Of a DNA stretch of 60,346 nucleotides, positions 27,679 through 37,061 are shown one piece after another. The DNA is taken from assembly GCA_017883385.1 (NCBI GenBank), contig JADGNQ010000018.1:1-60346 (forward strand), in the 5' to 3' direction. Each line of letters opens with the position of its first letter. Position 1 is the stretch's first letter. Both the position numbers and the translations under genes were made by a program. The notes under the pieces are model-generated. The model was not told where the DNA came from. It saw nothing but the letters and a program-made list of their open reading frames with translations, and did no database searches. The stretch is from Candidatus Sulfotelmatobacter sp. (lineage in GTDB: Bacteria > Acidobacteriota > Terriglobia > Terriglobales > Acidobacteriaceae).

Positions 27679-30213
27679 CTACTTTGGACTTGTCAAAATC
27701 GTCCCGTTCGGATCAAGCACAATCTTGCGCGTCGCCGCAGGCGCGGATATGTGAAACGAGGACTCCTCGCCGTCCGCAAATACTCGCCCCAGCAGCACTG
27801 GCTGTTTCCCTGCAATCACCGCATACACCGGAACGGATGTCACCAGATCTTGCGGTGCGTCCTTCTGCACAATCATTCCACTCACGACCGACCCCGAGCC
27901 CTTCGGCGTGAACTTCACTGCTTTTAGTTCCAGCTTTGGCAGCGAGGTACCGTTCACCCACCCGTCGAGGAACCAGTCCAGCGAACTCTTGCCCTCGTAA
28001 CGCAGTGACGGTGGAAGGTCTTCTGCGAACACGTCCATCAATTCGCGCGTGCTGACAGACTTGCCTTCGTACCGTTGCCGGAGTCTGCGCAGCGCCCGCA
28101 CAAAGGGCTCGTCCGGGCCACCTCCGCTCTGCCCCTTGCGCCCCCCTCCCTGCGCTGCCGCATCGTTCAACATCATCCGCAGCATGTGAAACAGCCACGT
28201 GCCCCGCCCATAGCTGATGGCTTCGTACCCTTCCGGAGACCTTGACGATAGCAGCCGCACACCCAGAGTCACCGGGCCTGCTTCCATGGGAGACATCCCA
28301 TCCTTATTCTTCTCAACCAAGTCCCGACGGTACTTCTCCATGATTTGCCGGAAGGCCGCTGGATTCTTCTCCTGCAATATCATCAGGGCACAGTAATTCG
28401 CCAACCCTTCGGAAAACCACTGGTCGCGGTAGCTATTCCAAGTAATCAGATCTCCCCACCATTGATGCGCCGCCTCGTGCGCGGGGATCATTTGCTGCAG
28501 CAGAACTCGGTACGGCTCATAGTGGAGCAGCTCGCGTTCCTGTTCGTTGAGGAACGCATACGACGAAAGAAACACCAACCCCGGCCAGCCTTGGCTGTCG
28601 CGCCCAGGCATCTGTGTCAACGCCAAACGGCTATAAGGATATGGGCCAAATCGGTCGGAGTAATACTGTATGGCCCGTGCCGCCGCTTCCCCGACGGTCC
28701 CTTCATTCTGCGCTGGCGAGGGACGGTTCGGCATGATCACTTGCGCCCCTCGTGCAACCGGATTCGACGGATTCGGTTCAATCACCTGAATCCGGGCATT
28801 CGGGAAGTCTCGCTCCACACCGGCCGTAGCATAGGTCTCCACCGTGACGCTGCCCGCCTGCGCCGTAGCCACTTTGTACTTGCCCAGGTTGAATCCTGCT
28901 AACGGGATTGGCCGCTCTGACACCCAGTGCGTAGTCTGCTCTCCCTTCGTCCTTGCCGATGCTGCCGAGGCCGATACCGGCGCCGGTTTCCCCGTGGCCA
29001 CCAGCGTCCAGCCTTCCGGATACGCGAACTCCAGGTCGAAGTCCGCCATCGCCATCCCTCGGTTCGGATACCACGTTCCGCGCGCTCCCACGTAGAGAAG
29101 ACCGCTGCCCGCTTCCGCCAGAACTTCGCCGCCGTAGACGAATTCGAGGTCAATCTCCTGTCCCGCTCGGGCCGGCTCGGGCAGAATCACTGCCACAATG
29201 TCATTGCCCCGCCGCGAAAGCTGTGTCCCTTCCACCGCCGGATTGTGAATGAACTCCACCGGCTGACCGTCGAGCTTGACGCTTTCAATCTGCAGAAATC
29301 GTGACAACTCGAACAACAAAGCGCGCGTCCCGCCCTCTCTCACGTCCAGCTGCACGCGGGCTCGGACATGCATCTGTTTGGGAGGCTGCACTTCCGCCTT
29401 GATCACATAGCGCCGCGCTGCTATCCAGTCCTCTCGCGGGCTCGGATTGCCCGGCGCCGACGTACTGCCGATGTTCGTTCTCCCGGTCCCCCCTGCATCG
29501 GTTGAAAATGATGTCCAGACATCGTAGTAGGTGACGCCATTCTCGGCTGTCTTCGCTTGTCCCGCTTCCACTTGCTCTGCAGCCAGGGAATCGTAGAGAA
29601 CATCAAAAACACCCAGTTTGGTTCCCTGCAATCGCGCGTGAAGAAACCGGTCGGTGGCGTGGCCAAGCAGGTTCGCGCTCTCTGCTGAAGTCGCTCCCCC
29701 GTTCACCGGCAGCATCCGGCTGAAGCTTACCAGCAGCCTCATGGCATCAGACTGGGCCAGATTCCCCGCGCTCGCGCCCCAGCGTTCGACAAACTCCTGC
29801 CGGTTGTCCGGTGCTCGCAAATCAGGTCGCAACTCTGCTGCGGCGTCGTCATTGAAGCGAAAATAAGCGGTGGCAAAGTGTTCTTCCAGGATTGCCATCC
29901 CCGTGAACAGGCTCATCGATCTTCGTTCGACGTCACTTGGAGGCGTGAGCAACACTTCGCCGTCGCCTTCGAAAAACGCGCCGGTAATCCGTCCCATCAC
30001 GTCCTGTGTAAAGCCAATCGTTCCGTCTTCCAAGGTGATGTGGACCGCGGATCGGTCCAGCGATGCTCCTCTCACCTTGTACACGCGCCCCGGATCCAGC
30101 CCAACTTGCCCGAGTTGCAGATAGAGCTTCTCCGCTGGCTTGTCCACCGCATACGCCGTCGCCAACGCACAAGCAAGCCAGATCGCCGCCGCCTTGATCC
30201 CGAAGCCCCGCAT
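27679..30213 (-). CDS. Exported M1-family-like metallopeptidase (gluzincin)
   Basis: About 844 residues from ATG 30213 (AAGG before it). A GTG at 30234 gives 851, and numbers below use that longer form. An N-terminal hydrophobic signal (AAAIWLACALATAYA) indicates export. The zinc site is HEAAHQWWG (His586, Glu587, His590) with the third ligand Glu609 in WFSEGLANY, the layout of M1 aminopeptidases. The usual GAMEN exopeptidase motif is not obvious; the matching region reads MPGRDSQGWPGLVFLS, as in the more distant acidobacterial and bacteroidetes M1-like group. The first 250 residues are a separate region of unknown fold. It is divergent from the 30273 gene. Confidence 0.88.
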   Translation of the reverse strand: MRGFGIKAAAIWLACALATAYAVDKPAEKLYLQLGQVGLDPGRVYKVRGASLDRSAVHITLEDGTIGFTQDVMGRITGAFFEGDGEVLLTPPSDVERRSMSLFTGMAILEEHFATAYFRFNDDAAAELRPDLRAPDNRQEFVERWGASAGNLAQSDAMRLLVSFSRMLPVNGGATSAESANLLGHATDRFLHARLQGTKLGVFDVLYDSLAAEQVEAGQAKTAENGVTYYDVWTSFSTDAGGTGRTNIGSTSAPGNPSPREDWIAARRYVIKAEVQPPKQMHVRARVQLDVREGGTRALLFELSRFLQIESVKLDGQPVEFIHNPAVEGTQLSRRGNDIVAVILPEPARAGQEIDLEFVYGGEVLAEAGSGLLYVGARGTWYPNRGMAMADFDLEFAYPEGWTLVATGKPAPVSASAASARTKGEQTTHWVSERPIPLAGFNLGKYKVATAQAGSVTVETYATAGVERDFPNARIQVIEPNPSNPVARGAQVIMPNRPSPAQNEGTVGEAAARAIQYYSDRFGPYPYSRLALTQMPGRDSQGWPGLVFLSSYAFLNEQERELLHYEPYRVLLQQMIPAHEAAHQWWGDLITWNSYRDQWFSEGLANYCALMILQEKNPAAFRQIMEKYRRDLVEKNKDGMSPMEAGPVTLGVRLLSSRSPEGYEAISYGRGTWLFHMLRMMLNDAAAQGGGRKGQSGGGPDEPFVRALRRLRQRYEGKSVSTRELMDVFAEDLPPSLRYEGKSSLDWFLDGWVNGTSLPKLELKAVKFTPKGSGSVVSGMIVQKDAPQDLVTSVPVYAVIAGKQPVLLGRVFADGEESSFHISAPAATRKIVLDPNGTILTSPK

Positions 30214-30272
30214 TCTGAGTAGTACCTTCGTCACGTGGGTATGCCCGTCCTCCGTTGTTAGAATGCGCCTGA

Positions 30273-31691
30273 ATGCGGTTACGTGTCACCATCCTCTTTA
30301 TATGGCTCGCCCTGGCCCTTGCCGGCGCATCGGGTGACACTATCCATCTTAAGAATGGCCGTACCATCGTGGCCGATCGTGTCCGCGAAAACGGCAACCA
30401 CCTCGAATACGACATCGGCGACGACTCCTACGCTATTTCGAAGTCTTCCGTCGATCACGTCGACGCCGGAGGCATGCCCGCTCACGCCTCGTCGGGAGCT
30501 GCGAAGGTCGCCGACTTGCCAACTTTCACCCCCGCCGACAGTCTCGCGAATGAGGGCGATCTCGTCGGCAAGATCATCAAGGAAGGCAAAATCGACCCGG
30601 ACGTTCTCTCCGGACTGGAAGGCAAAGGCAACGCCGAATTGAGCGCAACGGCCGATTTCATCGCCGGGAAATTTGAATTCGAGCACGGCAACATCGCCCA
30701 GGCCCGAACTTATTTCGAGAATGCTCTCCGCTTTCAGCCCGACAATTCGACCATCCTCATCTACTACGCCGCGCTCCTGGTTCGCACAGGAAACGCGGCC
30801 TCCGCGCTGCCCTATGCCCAGCGCGCGGTACGCTCGGCCCCCCAATCGCCCGACGCCTACACCATGCTCGGCTATGCCCAGTTTGCCTCAGACCACACCA
30901 AAGAAGCCGTTGCCTCCTGGAAGCGTTCGCTCGAGTTGCGTCCCGATTCGACCGTGCAGCAGTTCCTGGCCAAAGCCCAGCGCGAAGAGAACGTCGAGTC
31001 CGACTTCGCTCAACACGAAAGCAGTCATTTCGTCTTGCACTACGAGGGTAAGCAAACCTCCGAAAACTTGCGTTCGCAGATCATGGCCGCGCTCGAATCC
31101 GACTACGACGATCTCGCGCGCGACCTCGGCAACCCGCCCCGCGACAGCATTCTCGTGACTCTCTACACCGAGCAGGCTTTCTTCGATGTGACCCGCGCTC
31201 CCACCTGGGCCGGTGCAATCAACGACGGCAAGCTTCGCATCCCGGTCAGCGGTCTCAGTTCCATGACCCCCGACCTGGCCCGCGTTCTGAAACATGAACT
31301 CGCCCATTCGTTCATCACTCAGCTCTCCGGCGGCCGCTGCCCGCCCTGGCTCCACGAAGGTGTCGCCCAGTTTCTCGAGCCCAAAAGCCTCGGCGGCGAC
31401 GGACACCAGCTCTCCCTGCTCTTCAAGGCGCAACACAACATCCCCCTGAACGCTCTGGAAGGAAGCTTCCAGACCTTTTCCGGTGCTCAGGCCTCCGTGG
31501 CCTATGCCGAATCGCTGGCCGCTGTCTCCTATATCAATGATTCCTATGGTATGAGCGATGTCCAGCGCATCTTGCAGCGCATCAGCCAGGGCAGTTCCAC
31601 CGAAGCCGCCCTACGGGCCACCATCCACTCGGACTACGGCCAGTTCGAGATCGACTTGGCCAAATATCTCGCCGACAAGTACGGCGAGTAG
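30273..31691 (+). CDS. Exported TPR protein with gluzincin metalloprotease domain
   Basis: 472 residues. A short signal peptide (VTILFIWLALALAGASG) leads to a small beta domain (IHLKNGRTIVADRV), then two to three TPR units (about 125-235: ARTYFENALRFQPDN, AALLVRTGNAASALPYAQRA). The C-terminal half carries HELAH (His341, Glu342, His345) and the downstream WLHEGVAQFLE, which supplies a third ligand, as in the DUF1570/peptidase-MA-like group. It should be periplasmic. It is divergent from the M1 gene, whose start is only about 40 bases away, and TAGAAT (30269 region) could be its -10 box. Confidence 0.85.
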   Translation: MRLRVTILFIWLALALAGASGDTIHLKNGRTIVADRVRENGNHLEYDIGDDSYAISKSSVDHVDAGGMPAHASSGAAKVADLPTFTPADSLANEGDLVGKIIKEGKIDPDVLSGLEGKGNAELSATADFIAGKFEFEHGNIAQARTYFENALRFQPDNSTILIYYAALLVRTGNAASALPYAQRAVRSAPQSPDAYTMLGYAQFASDHTKEAVASWKRSLELRPDSTVQQFLAKAQREENVESDFAQHESSHFVLHYEGKQTSENLRSQIMAALESDYDDLARDLGNPPRDSILVTLYTEQAFFDVTRAPTWAGAINDGKLRIPVSGLSSMTPDLARVLKHELAHSFITQLSGGRCPPWLHEGVAQFLEPKSLGGDGHQLSLLFKAQHNIPLNALEGSFQTFSGAQASVAYAESLAAVSYINDSYGMSDVQRILQRISQGSSTEAALRATIHSDYGQFEIDLAKYLADKYGE

Positions 31692-31700
31692 CCAGTCCAT

Positions 31701-31743
31701 GTGGGGACAGCTGCCCTCGGCTGTCAGTCGAGCGCAGCTCGAC
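31701..31743 (+). repeat. Double-hairpin intergenic repeat (GTGGGGACAGC family), copy 1
   Basis: GTGGGGACAGCTGCCCTCGG leads into a hairpin (GACAGC / GCTGTC) and then a second hairpin GTCGAGC / GCTCGAC. The same pattern occurs at 40738 and, inside gyrA, at 50793. It begins 10 bases after a stop codon. Confidence 0.75.
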
Positions 31744-31826
31744 AACCCTGGCCGAGACCTACGTGCTCCCCTTCCGTTTGCTCACTGCCCATTCCTGTGC
31801 TAGTTTCGCCCTTGAGCCAGCCTTCC

Positions 31827-32591
31827 ATGCGTTCCCTCTTTCACTCTCGCGCCCCCGAGCCCGCACCGACGGTCGAGCCCGTCCCAACCGTATTTCCCAA
31901 TATCGAAGGAGCGGACATCGCAGCCGTCTTCGCCGGCAAGCGTGTTGCCGGAGACTTCTACGACTCCGTCCGCGTCAGCCCCGAGCGTGTTCTGTTCGGC
32001 CTGCTCGACGTCGCCGGCCGCCGCGAGGATACCCGCAGCACCCTGATTGCCGCTCAGGAAATTTTCCGCAACTTCGGCACCGAACTCTTCTCGCGTTCCG
32101 ATATCAACGAGTCCGATGCCATGACCGAGCTCTGTCTCCGGATCAATCGTGGCCTCATCGAATCCTCCAGCGGCGTCCGTTCCTGCCCCTCATTTATCGC
32201 CTGCTACCACGAGAAGTTCGGTACGCTCTGCTACACCAATGCCGGGCACACACCTGGACTTCTCCGTGACAGTAGGGGAATCGCCGAGCTCTCTTCGACC
32301 GGCCTTCCTCTCGGCCTCTTTTCCCACGCCACCTGTGATGCTCCCACCGTCGGCCTGGAAAAGGGTGCCGCCTTGCTGCTGGTTTCTCGTGGAGTTGTCG
32401 AGTGCGGGGGCCACCACGAAAAGTCCAGCGAAGAATTCGGCTTAGACCGCGTAAAACCCGTTCTTCAGGCCGCCCCTTCCGGCTCTGCCCGGGCGCTCTG
32501 CGTCTCCGTTCTGAACACGGTCAGCGAATTCACTCCCGAATCGCCCCTCCACGACGACCGAACCGCCCTCGCGCTTATCCGCACCGTCTGA
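31827..32591 (+). CDS. PP2C/SpoIIE-type (RsbU-like) phosphatase domain protein
   Basis: 254 residues from ATG 31827. The frame is open to 31701 but runs there through the repeat at 31701-31743. Typical stretches are GKRVAGDFYDSVRV (metal-binding Asp with the preceding Gly), LLDVAGRREDTRSTLIAAQE, CYTNAGHTPGLL and PLHDDRTALALI, as in SpoIIE/RsbU serine phosphatases. The usual VxDVxGHG motif reads LLDVAGRRED, which keeps the Asp but loses the GHG, so catalysis may be modified. No sensor domain is present. Such proteins usually act in partner-switching control of sigma factors. Confidence 0.8.
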   Translation: MRSLFHSRAPEPAPTVEPVPTVFPNIEGADIAAVFAGKRVAGDFYDSVRVSPERVLFGLLDVAGRREDTRSTLIAAQEIFRNFGTELFSRSDINESDAMTELCLRINRGLIESSSGVRSCPSFIACYHEKFGTLCYTNAGHTPGLLRDSRGIAELSSTGLPLGLFSHATCDAPTVGLEKGAALLLVSRGVVECGGHHEKSSEEFGLDRVKPVLQAAPSGSARALCVSVLNTVSEFTPESPLHDDRTALALIRTV

Positions 32592-32727
32592 TCGCCCCCG
32601 GCCAACTTTCCCGCCCGCCAAGGCGTCCAATCATGAGGCTTGGCTGCGGGCTTGCTCCGGAAGGAGTAAAATGTTCCCTCGGCCCGGGCCTACCGCTTTG
32701 CCCGCCAGCCCAAGCGTGGCGGCCTGG

Positions 32728-33921
32728 ATGAATCCTATGAAGAAACTCTGCCTGGTTCTTGCTGCTTTGGCATGTCTGCCCGTTCTCGCGGCCGGACAAG
32801 TCGTGGAAGAGATCATTGCCCGCGTCAACAACCAGATCGTCACCCGTTCGGAATTCGTGCGCAGCAAGGATCAGCTTAAGGACGAAGTCAAACAGCAGGA
32901 TCCCGCCAACGCCGACAAGCTCTACGCCGATCGTGAAAAAGACATTCTCCGCGATCTCATCGACCAGCAACTCCTGCTCGACAAAGGCAAGGATCTCGGC
33001 ATCACCGGCGACACCGACCTCATTAAGCAACTCGACCAGATGCGCAAGGAAATGAAACTCGAAACCATGGAGGACCTCGAAAAAGAGGCTGTCAAGCAGG
33101 GCGTCTCCTGGGAGGATTTCAAGCAGACCCAGCGGAACCGGATCATCACCCAGAAGGTGATTGGCGAAGAAGTCGGCAGCCACCTCAGCCTCAGCAAAGA
33201 GGATGAGCAGAAGTTCTACGACGAGCACAAAAGTGAGATGGAACAGCCTGAGTACATCCGCCTGAGCGAGATTCTGGTTGCCCCGAAGACCGTGGCGACT
33301 CCTGCTCCTGCTCCCACTCCTCCAGCCGCAGCGCCCGACCCCAACGCCCCGCCCGCCGCCGCACCCAGCGCGCAGCCCATGGTTGATGAAGCCGCCCGCC
33401 AGGCAGCCGAAACCGCCGCTCTAGCCGCCGCCGAGGCCAAGGCCAACGACCTCCTCAAACAAATTCGTGGGGGCGCCGCTTTCGAGGACATCGCCAAGAA
33501 AAACTCTGACGGTCCCTCTGCCGCCGATGGCGGTGCTCTTGGCATGTTCAAACGCGGCCAGCTTGCGAAGGAACTCGAGGACCGGACTTTTGCCATGAAA
33601 GCAGGAGACGTCACCGACGTGATTCGTACCAAGCAGGGCTATGTGATCCTGAAGGTTGTCGATCACCAGATGGCTGGTATCCCTCCGCTGAAGGACGCTC
33701 TTCCCAAGATTCAGGACGCGCTCTATTACCAGAAGCTGCAACCCGCTCTCCGCGCCTTCCTCACCAAGTTGCGCGAAGACGCCTACATCAAATACGCGGA
33801 CGGTTACGTTGACACCGGGCGCAGTCCAAACCAGACCATCCCGGTCGAAACCGCCGCCGCCAAGGAATCTGACGCCAAGAAACTTGGCAAGAAGAAACAT
33901 AAGAAGCTGGGCATCCTCTGA
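32728..33921 (+). CDS. SurA-like periplasmic chaperone with parvulin PPIase domain
   Basis: 397 residues from ATG 32728 (ATG 32737 also possible). Signal peptide LCLVLAALACLPVLAAG. The SurA N-terminal pattern VVEEIIARVNNQIVTRSE is clear, followed by a charged helical domain. The parvulin domain runs from about 180 to 345 (IRLSEILV at its start, AFEDIAKKNSDGPSAADGG, LGMFKRGQLAKELED), but it is split by an Ala/Pro-rich insert (about 195-235: PAPAPTPPAAAPDPN). The C terminus is Lys-rich. It should help fold outer-membrane proteins. Confidence 0.9.
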   Translation: MNPMKKLCLVLAALACLPVLAAGQVVEEIIARVNNQIVTRSEFVRSKDQLKDEVKQQDPANADKLYADREKDILRDLIDQQLLLDKGKDLGITGDTDLIKQLDQMRKEMKLETMEDLEKEAVKQGVSWEDFKQTQRNRIITQKVIGEEVGSHLSLSKEDEQKFYDEHKSEMEQPEYIRLSEILVAPKTVATPAPAPTPPAAAPDPNAPPAAAPSAQPMVDEAARQAAETAALAAAEAKANDLLKQIRGGAAFEDIAKKNSDGPSAADGGALGMFKRGQLAKELEDRTFAMKAGDVTDVIRTKQGYVILKVVDHQMAGIPPLKDALPKIQDALYYQKLQPALRAFLTKLREDAYIKYADGYVDTGRSPNQTIPVETAAAKESDAKKLGKKKHKKLGIL

Positions 33922-33964
33922 CCCCTGCCCGCGGCGCGTACTTTATACTCAGGGACCGAACCCC

Positions 33965-35035
33965 ATGAAGGATTTCTATATCGGCGATTGCGCGCGCCAC
34001 GAGAACAAGGTCATCACCTCAAACTTTGTTGTGGTCGGCAAGCAAATCAAGCCCAAGAAGACCGGCGAGCCCTACCTCGCTCTCACCCTCGGCGACCGCA
34101 GCGGCCAGCTCGAGGCCAAGATGTGGGACAACGTCGAAGAGGTCCTCGACGCCTTCGAGCAGGATGACTTCCTCAAAATCAAAGGCCTCATCAACAAGTA
34201 CAAGAACCGTTTCCAGCTCACCATCCACAAGCTGCGCAAGCTGGGCGAAACCGAAGTCGACTTCGCCGACTACCTGCCCAAGACCACCAAGGACGTCGAC
34301 GAACTGTGGCGGACTCTGGCTGGCTTCGTTGCCACCTTCCGGAATCCCCATCTCAAGTCGCTGGTACAGGGCTTCATGGCCGATCCTGAAATCGCCGCCG
34401 CCTACCGCAACGCTCCCGCGGCCAAGACGCTGCATCACGCCTACATCGGCGGGCTGCTTGATCACGTCGTCTCTCTGTGTCGATCTTGCGATCTGATGTG
34501 CACGAACTATCCCCAAATCAATCGCGATCTTCTCCTCACCGGCGCATTTCTGCACGACATCGGCAAGATTCACGAACTTACCTACAATCGTTCGTTCTCC
34601 TACACCACCAAGGGCCAGCTTCTAGGACACATGATCATCGAGCTGGAAATGTTGCAGGCCAAGCTTGCCCTCGTGCCCGATTTCCCTGACGAACTCAAGA
34701 CGATGATTGAGCACCTCATCATCAGCCATCACGGCCAGTATGATTTCGGCTCGCCTAAGTTGCCGATGTTTCCTGAAGCCCTGATGCTCCACTATCTCGA
34801 TGACCTCGACTCCAAGATGGAAGCCATGCGCGCCACCTTCGAGCGCGAAGGCGGCCTCGAGAGTCCCTGGACCAGCTACAACGCCTCCCTCGGCCGGCCG
34901 CTTCTCAACACAGAAAAGTTTCTAGCTCCGAAAAAATCCGCTCCGCTGGAAGACTCCGCCGCGCCCCGCGACGCCGAACTCGACGAATCTCCCGATCCGA
35001 CTCCCACCTTGCCCGGCCTCGAGCCCCGGCGGTAA
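33965..35035 (+). CDS. OB-fold/HD-domain protein, YhaM-like 3'-5' exoribonuclease
   Basis: 356 residues from ATG 33965. Residues 15-100 form an OB fold (LTLGDRSGQLEAKMWD, FLKIKGLINKYKNRFQLTI). Residues 160-310 carry the HD phosphohydrolase: HHAYIGGLLDHVVSL, FLHDIGKIHEL with the HD pair, and the IISHHGQYDFGS downstream His pair. This is the layout of YhaM/CBF1 RNases. The C-terminal 50 residues are Pro/Asp-rich and probably disordered. It begins 44 bases after the SurA-like gene. Confidence 0.9.
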   Translation: MKDFYIGDCARHENKVITSNFVVVGKQIKPKKTGEPYLALTLGDRSGQLEAKMWDNVEEVLDAFEQDDFLKIKGLINKYKNRFQLTIHKLRKLGETEVDFADYLPKTTKDVDELWRTLAGFVATFRNPHLKSLVQGFMADPEIAAAYRNAPAAKTLHHAYIGGLLDHVVSLCRSCDLMCTNYPQINRDLLLTGAFLHDIGKIHELTYNRSFSYTTKGQLLGHMIIELEMLQAKLALVPDFPDELKTMIEHLIISHHGQYDFGSPKLPMFPEALMLHYLDDLDSKMEAMRATFEREGGLESPWTSYNASLGRPLLNTEKFLAPKKSAPLEDSAAPRDAELDESPDPTPTLPGLEPRR

Positions 35036-35148
35036 AGTAAACGATCGTGCATCCCTCTCGAAACTGGAGGGGACTGCACTACAGCCCCGTTGCCCGTTGC
35101 CCCCACTCGCCGACATCCGGTACATTGGCAACAGCCAAGGAGGTCGTT

Positions 35149-35835
35149 ATGCACTCACGCCTAATTCTATTCACGCTAAGCCTTTATCTCGCTCTGTCCG
35201 TTCTCGGTTGCACCAGCAAGCCTCCTGCCGACGGCACCACCGACACTGGTACGGGCACCGATACGCAAGGCGATCCCGGCAAAGACAGCAAGAACTCCAA
35301 AGAAGGCAAGGAAGTAAGGAAGGAGCCGATCGTAGTACCCGCTGGAAAAACCGTGACCGTCAGTCTGGGTTCTGCCCTTGGTTCCAAGCTGAGCCAGTCG
35401 GGCCAGACCTTCAGCGGCACCGTCGCCAAGGACGTGCTCGTTGGAAACGCAGTCGCGATCTCCAAAGGTGCGACGGTAGGCGGAACCGTCACCGACGCCA
35501 AACCCCTGGGCAAATTCGCAGGCGGCGCGGTTCTACAGGTGCGTCTCGACTCAATTAACCTCAACGGCTCTGACCTGCCCGTTCAAACCGCTCTGCGCAC
35601 TTTCACTATAAAAGGCAAGGGCAAACGCACTGGCGTTATGGCCGGCGGAGGCGCTGCACTTGGCGGCATCGTTGGCGCACTCGCTGGCGGGGGCAAGGGC
35701 GCTGCAATTGGCATGGCGGCCGGTGGAGGCGCGGGTGCCGGCGGTGCCGCACTTACCGGGAACAAAGAAATCGTCCTGCCCGCCGAGTCCGCTGTCAGCT
35801 TCGAGCTTTCTCAACCGCTGGAAATTACGCAGTAG
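35149..35835 (+). CDS. Lipoprotein with glycine-zipper segment
   Basis: 228 residues from ATG 35149, preceded by a near-perfect AAGGAGG. Signal peptide with lipobox LSVLGC, so it is a lipoprotein. After a Thr/Gly/Lys linker comes a beta-rich domain (VPAGKTVTVSLGSALGSKLS, FSGTVAKDVLVG). Residues 165-205 are a Gly/Ala-rich zipper (GGGAALGGIVGALAGGG), a motif able to insert into membranes. The end (VLPAESAVSFELSQPLEI) recalls Acidobacteriota envelope proteins of unknown role. Confidence 0.8.
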   Translation: MHSRLILFTLSLYLALSVLGCTSKPPADGTTDTGTGTDTQGDPGKDSKNSKEGKEVRKEPIVVPAGKTVTVSLGSALGSKLSQSGQTFSGTVAKDVLVGNAVAISKGATVGGTVTDAKPLGKFAGGAVLQVRLDSINLNGSDLPVQTALRTFTIKGKGKRTGVMAGGGAALGGIVGALAGGGKGAAIGMAAGGGAGAGGAALTGNKEIVLPAESAVSFELSQPLEITQ

Positions 35836-35900
35836 GGCGGACTTTGATTTTGATGGCGTCGCGCTTTTAGCGTTGCGATACGCGCCCACTGTGGGCTTCA

Positions 35901-36030
35901 CAGTTTGCTGAAAAACTCGCGATTCGTATCAGGGTATCGCTTCAGCGATACCGTAAATGCTACAGAATCAATCTCGGCTTTAGCCGTTGCAGGATGATAC
36001 CGTCAAGGAAGTGAGTTTTTCAGCAGACTG
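35901..36030. mobile_element. MITE-like element, 130 bp with 18-base terminal inverted repeats
   Basis: CAGTTTGCTGAAAAACTC (35901-35918) and its complement at 36013-36030 match in 17 of 18 positions. Inside are a second hairpin, GGTATCGC / GCGATACC (35933-35952), and CGGCTTTAGCCG. It has no coding capacity. Size and shape are those of a miniature inverted-repeat element. No transposase for it is visible in the window. Confidence 0.65.
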
Positions 36031-36128
36031 TTCAGCCCCTGAGTGCATCGTTTCGGGTTCTTCGGCGGCCCGCCGGCGCCCTTGACGGCCCGAACTTCAT
36101 CCCTACTTCGCAACACGGGATCGACATC

Positions 36129-36827
36129 ATGCTCGACTTCAACCGCTTCGAAATCTTCACCTTCGACTGTTACGGCACGCTGATCAACTGGGAAGCAGGG
36201 ATTCTGTCCGCACTCCATCGCATCCTCTCCTCTCACAAGAAGAAAATCGATGACGCCACCCTCCTCAAACTTTACGGAGATTATGAGCAGCGCTCCGAAC
36301 ACGGAGTCTTCCGTCCCTATCGCGAAGTTCTGGAGTCAGTCGTCCGCCAGTTCGGCATCGAAATTGGATTCACCCCAACCGCCGAAGAAGTGCGCTCCCT
36401 GCCCGACTCCTTACCCACCTGGAAGCCCTGGCCCGACACCGTTGCCGCTCTTCGCCAGCTCAAGACTCGCTTTCGCCTCGCCATTCTTTCCAACGTGGAC
36501 GACGATCTCTTCGCCGGAACACGCCCTCAACTCGGAGTCGACTTCGATGAGGTAATTACCGCGCAACAAGCCCAAGCTTACAAGCCGTCGCTGAAACTTT
36601 TCGAGTTGGCCCTGAGTCGAATCAACGCTCCCGCCCACCGCGTGCTGCATGTAGGCCAGAGCCTCTACCACGACGTCATCCCCGCGCAGGCTCTCGGCCT
36701 CGCTACTGTCTGGGTGAACCGTCCCTCAGCCCGCCCCGGTGTTGGCGCAGTCAAAGCCGCTGAGGCGAAGCCCGACCTAACGGTCGAGAGCCTTTCCGAG
36801 CTCGCCTCCGCAGCGGTTCACAACTAG
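36129..36827 (+). CDS. HAD-superfamily hydrolase (haloacid dehalogenase-like)
   Basis: 232 residues. Motif I FTFDCYGTLINW carries the nucleophile Asp, motif II is ILSNVDDD, motif III is the Lys in QAYKPSLKLF, and motif IV is GQSLYHDVIPAQ. Glu-rich cap helices lie between motifs I and II. It resembles type II haloacid dehalogenases and related phosphatases, but the substrate cannot be read from the sequence. It stands alone between the MITE-like element and a LuxR-type regulator on the other strand. Confidence 0.88.
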   Translation: MLDFNRFEIFTFDCYGTLINWEAGILSALHRILSSHKKKIDDATLLKLYGDYEQRSEHGVFRPYREVLESVVRQFGIEIGFTPTAEEVRSLPDSLPTWKPWPDTVAALRQLKTRFRLAILSNVDDDLFAGTRPQLGVDFDEVITAQQAQAYKPSLKLFELALSRINAPAHRVLHVGQSLYHDVIPAQALGLATVWVNRPSARPGVGAVKAAEAKPDLTVESLSELASAAVHN

Positions 36828-36925
36828 AACGCTAAATCGCCGCTGGAGAACGCCGCCTCGTGCTTCCCGTGTATCCGTGAGAACGGGGCCTTGTGGTCAG
36901 ACACCGGAATAGGATCAGGAATCCC

Positions 36926-37013
36926 AGCCGCGAAGCGGCGAAAGAATGCAGCCCACGGCGCAAGCCGTGGGGGACAAACGCAAGAAATACATCAGCCCCG
37001 GAGGGGCGAAAGA
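36926..37013. repeat. Intergenic palindromic repeat cluster
   Basis: Three small hairpins in a row: CAGCCGCGAAGCGGCG, CCCACGGCGCAAGCCGTGGG and CAGCCCCGGAGGGGCG, joined by GAAAGAAT-like spacers. This modular pattern with GAAAGAA between GC palindromes is familiar from intergenic repeats in Acidobacteriota and related phyla. It does not code for protein. Confidence 0.6.
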
Positions 37014-37061
37014 AGGAATTTGATAGTCCAGGAGGAACGGTACAGGCACGATTACTACTCT

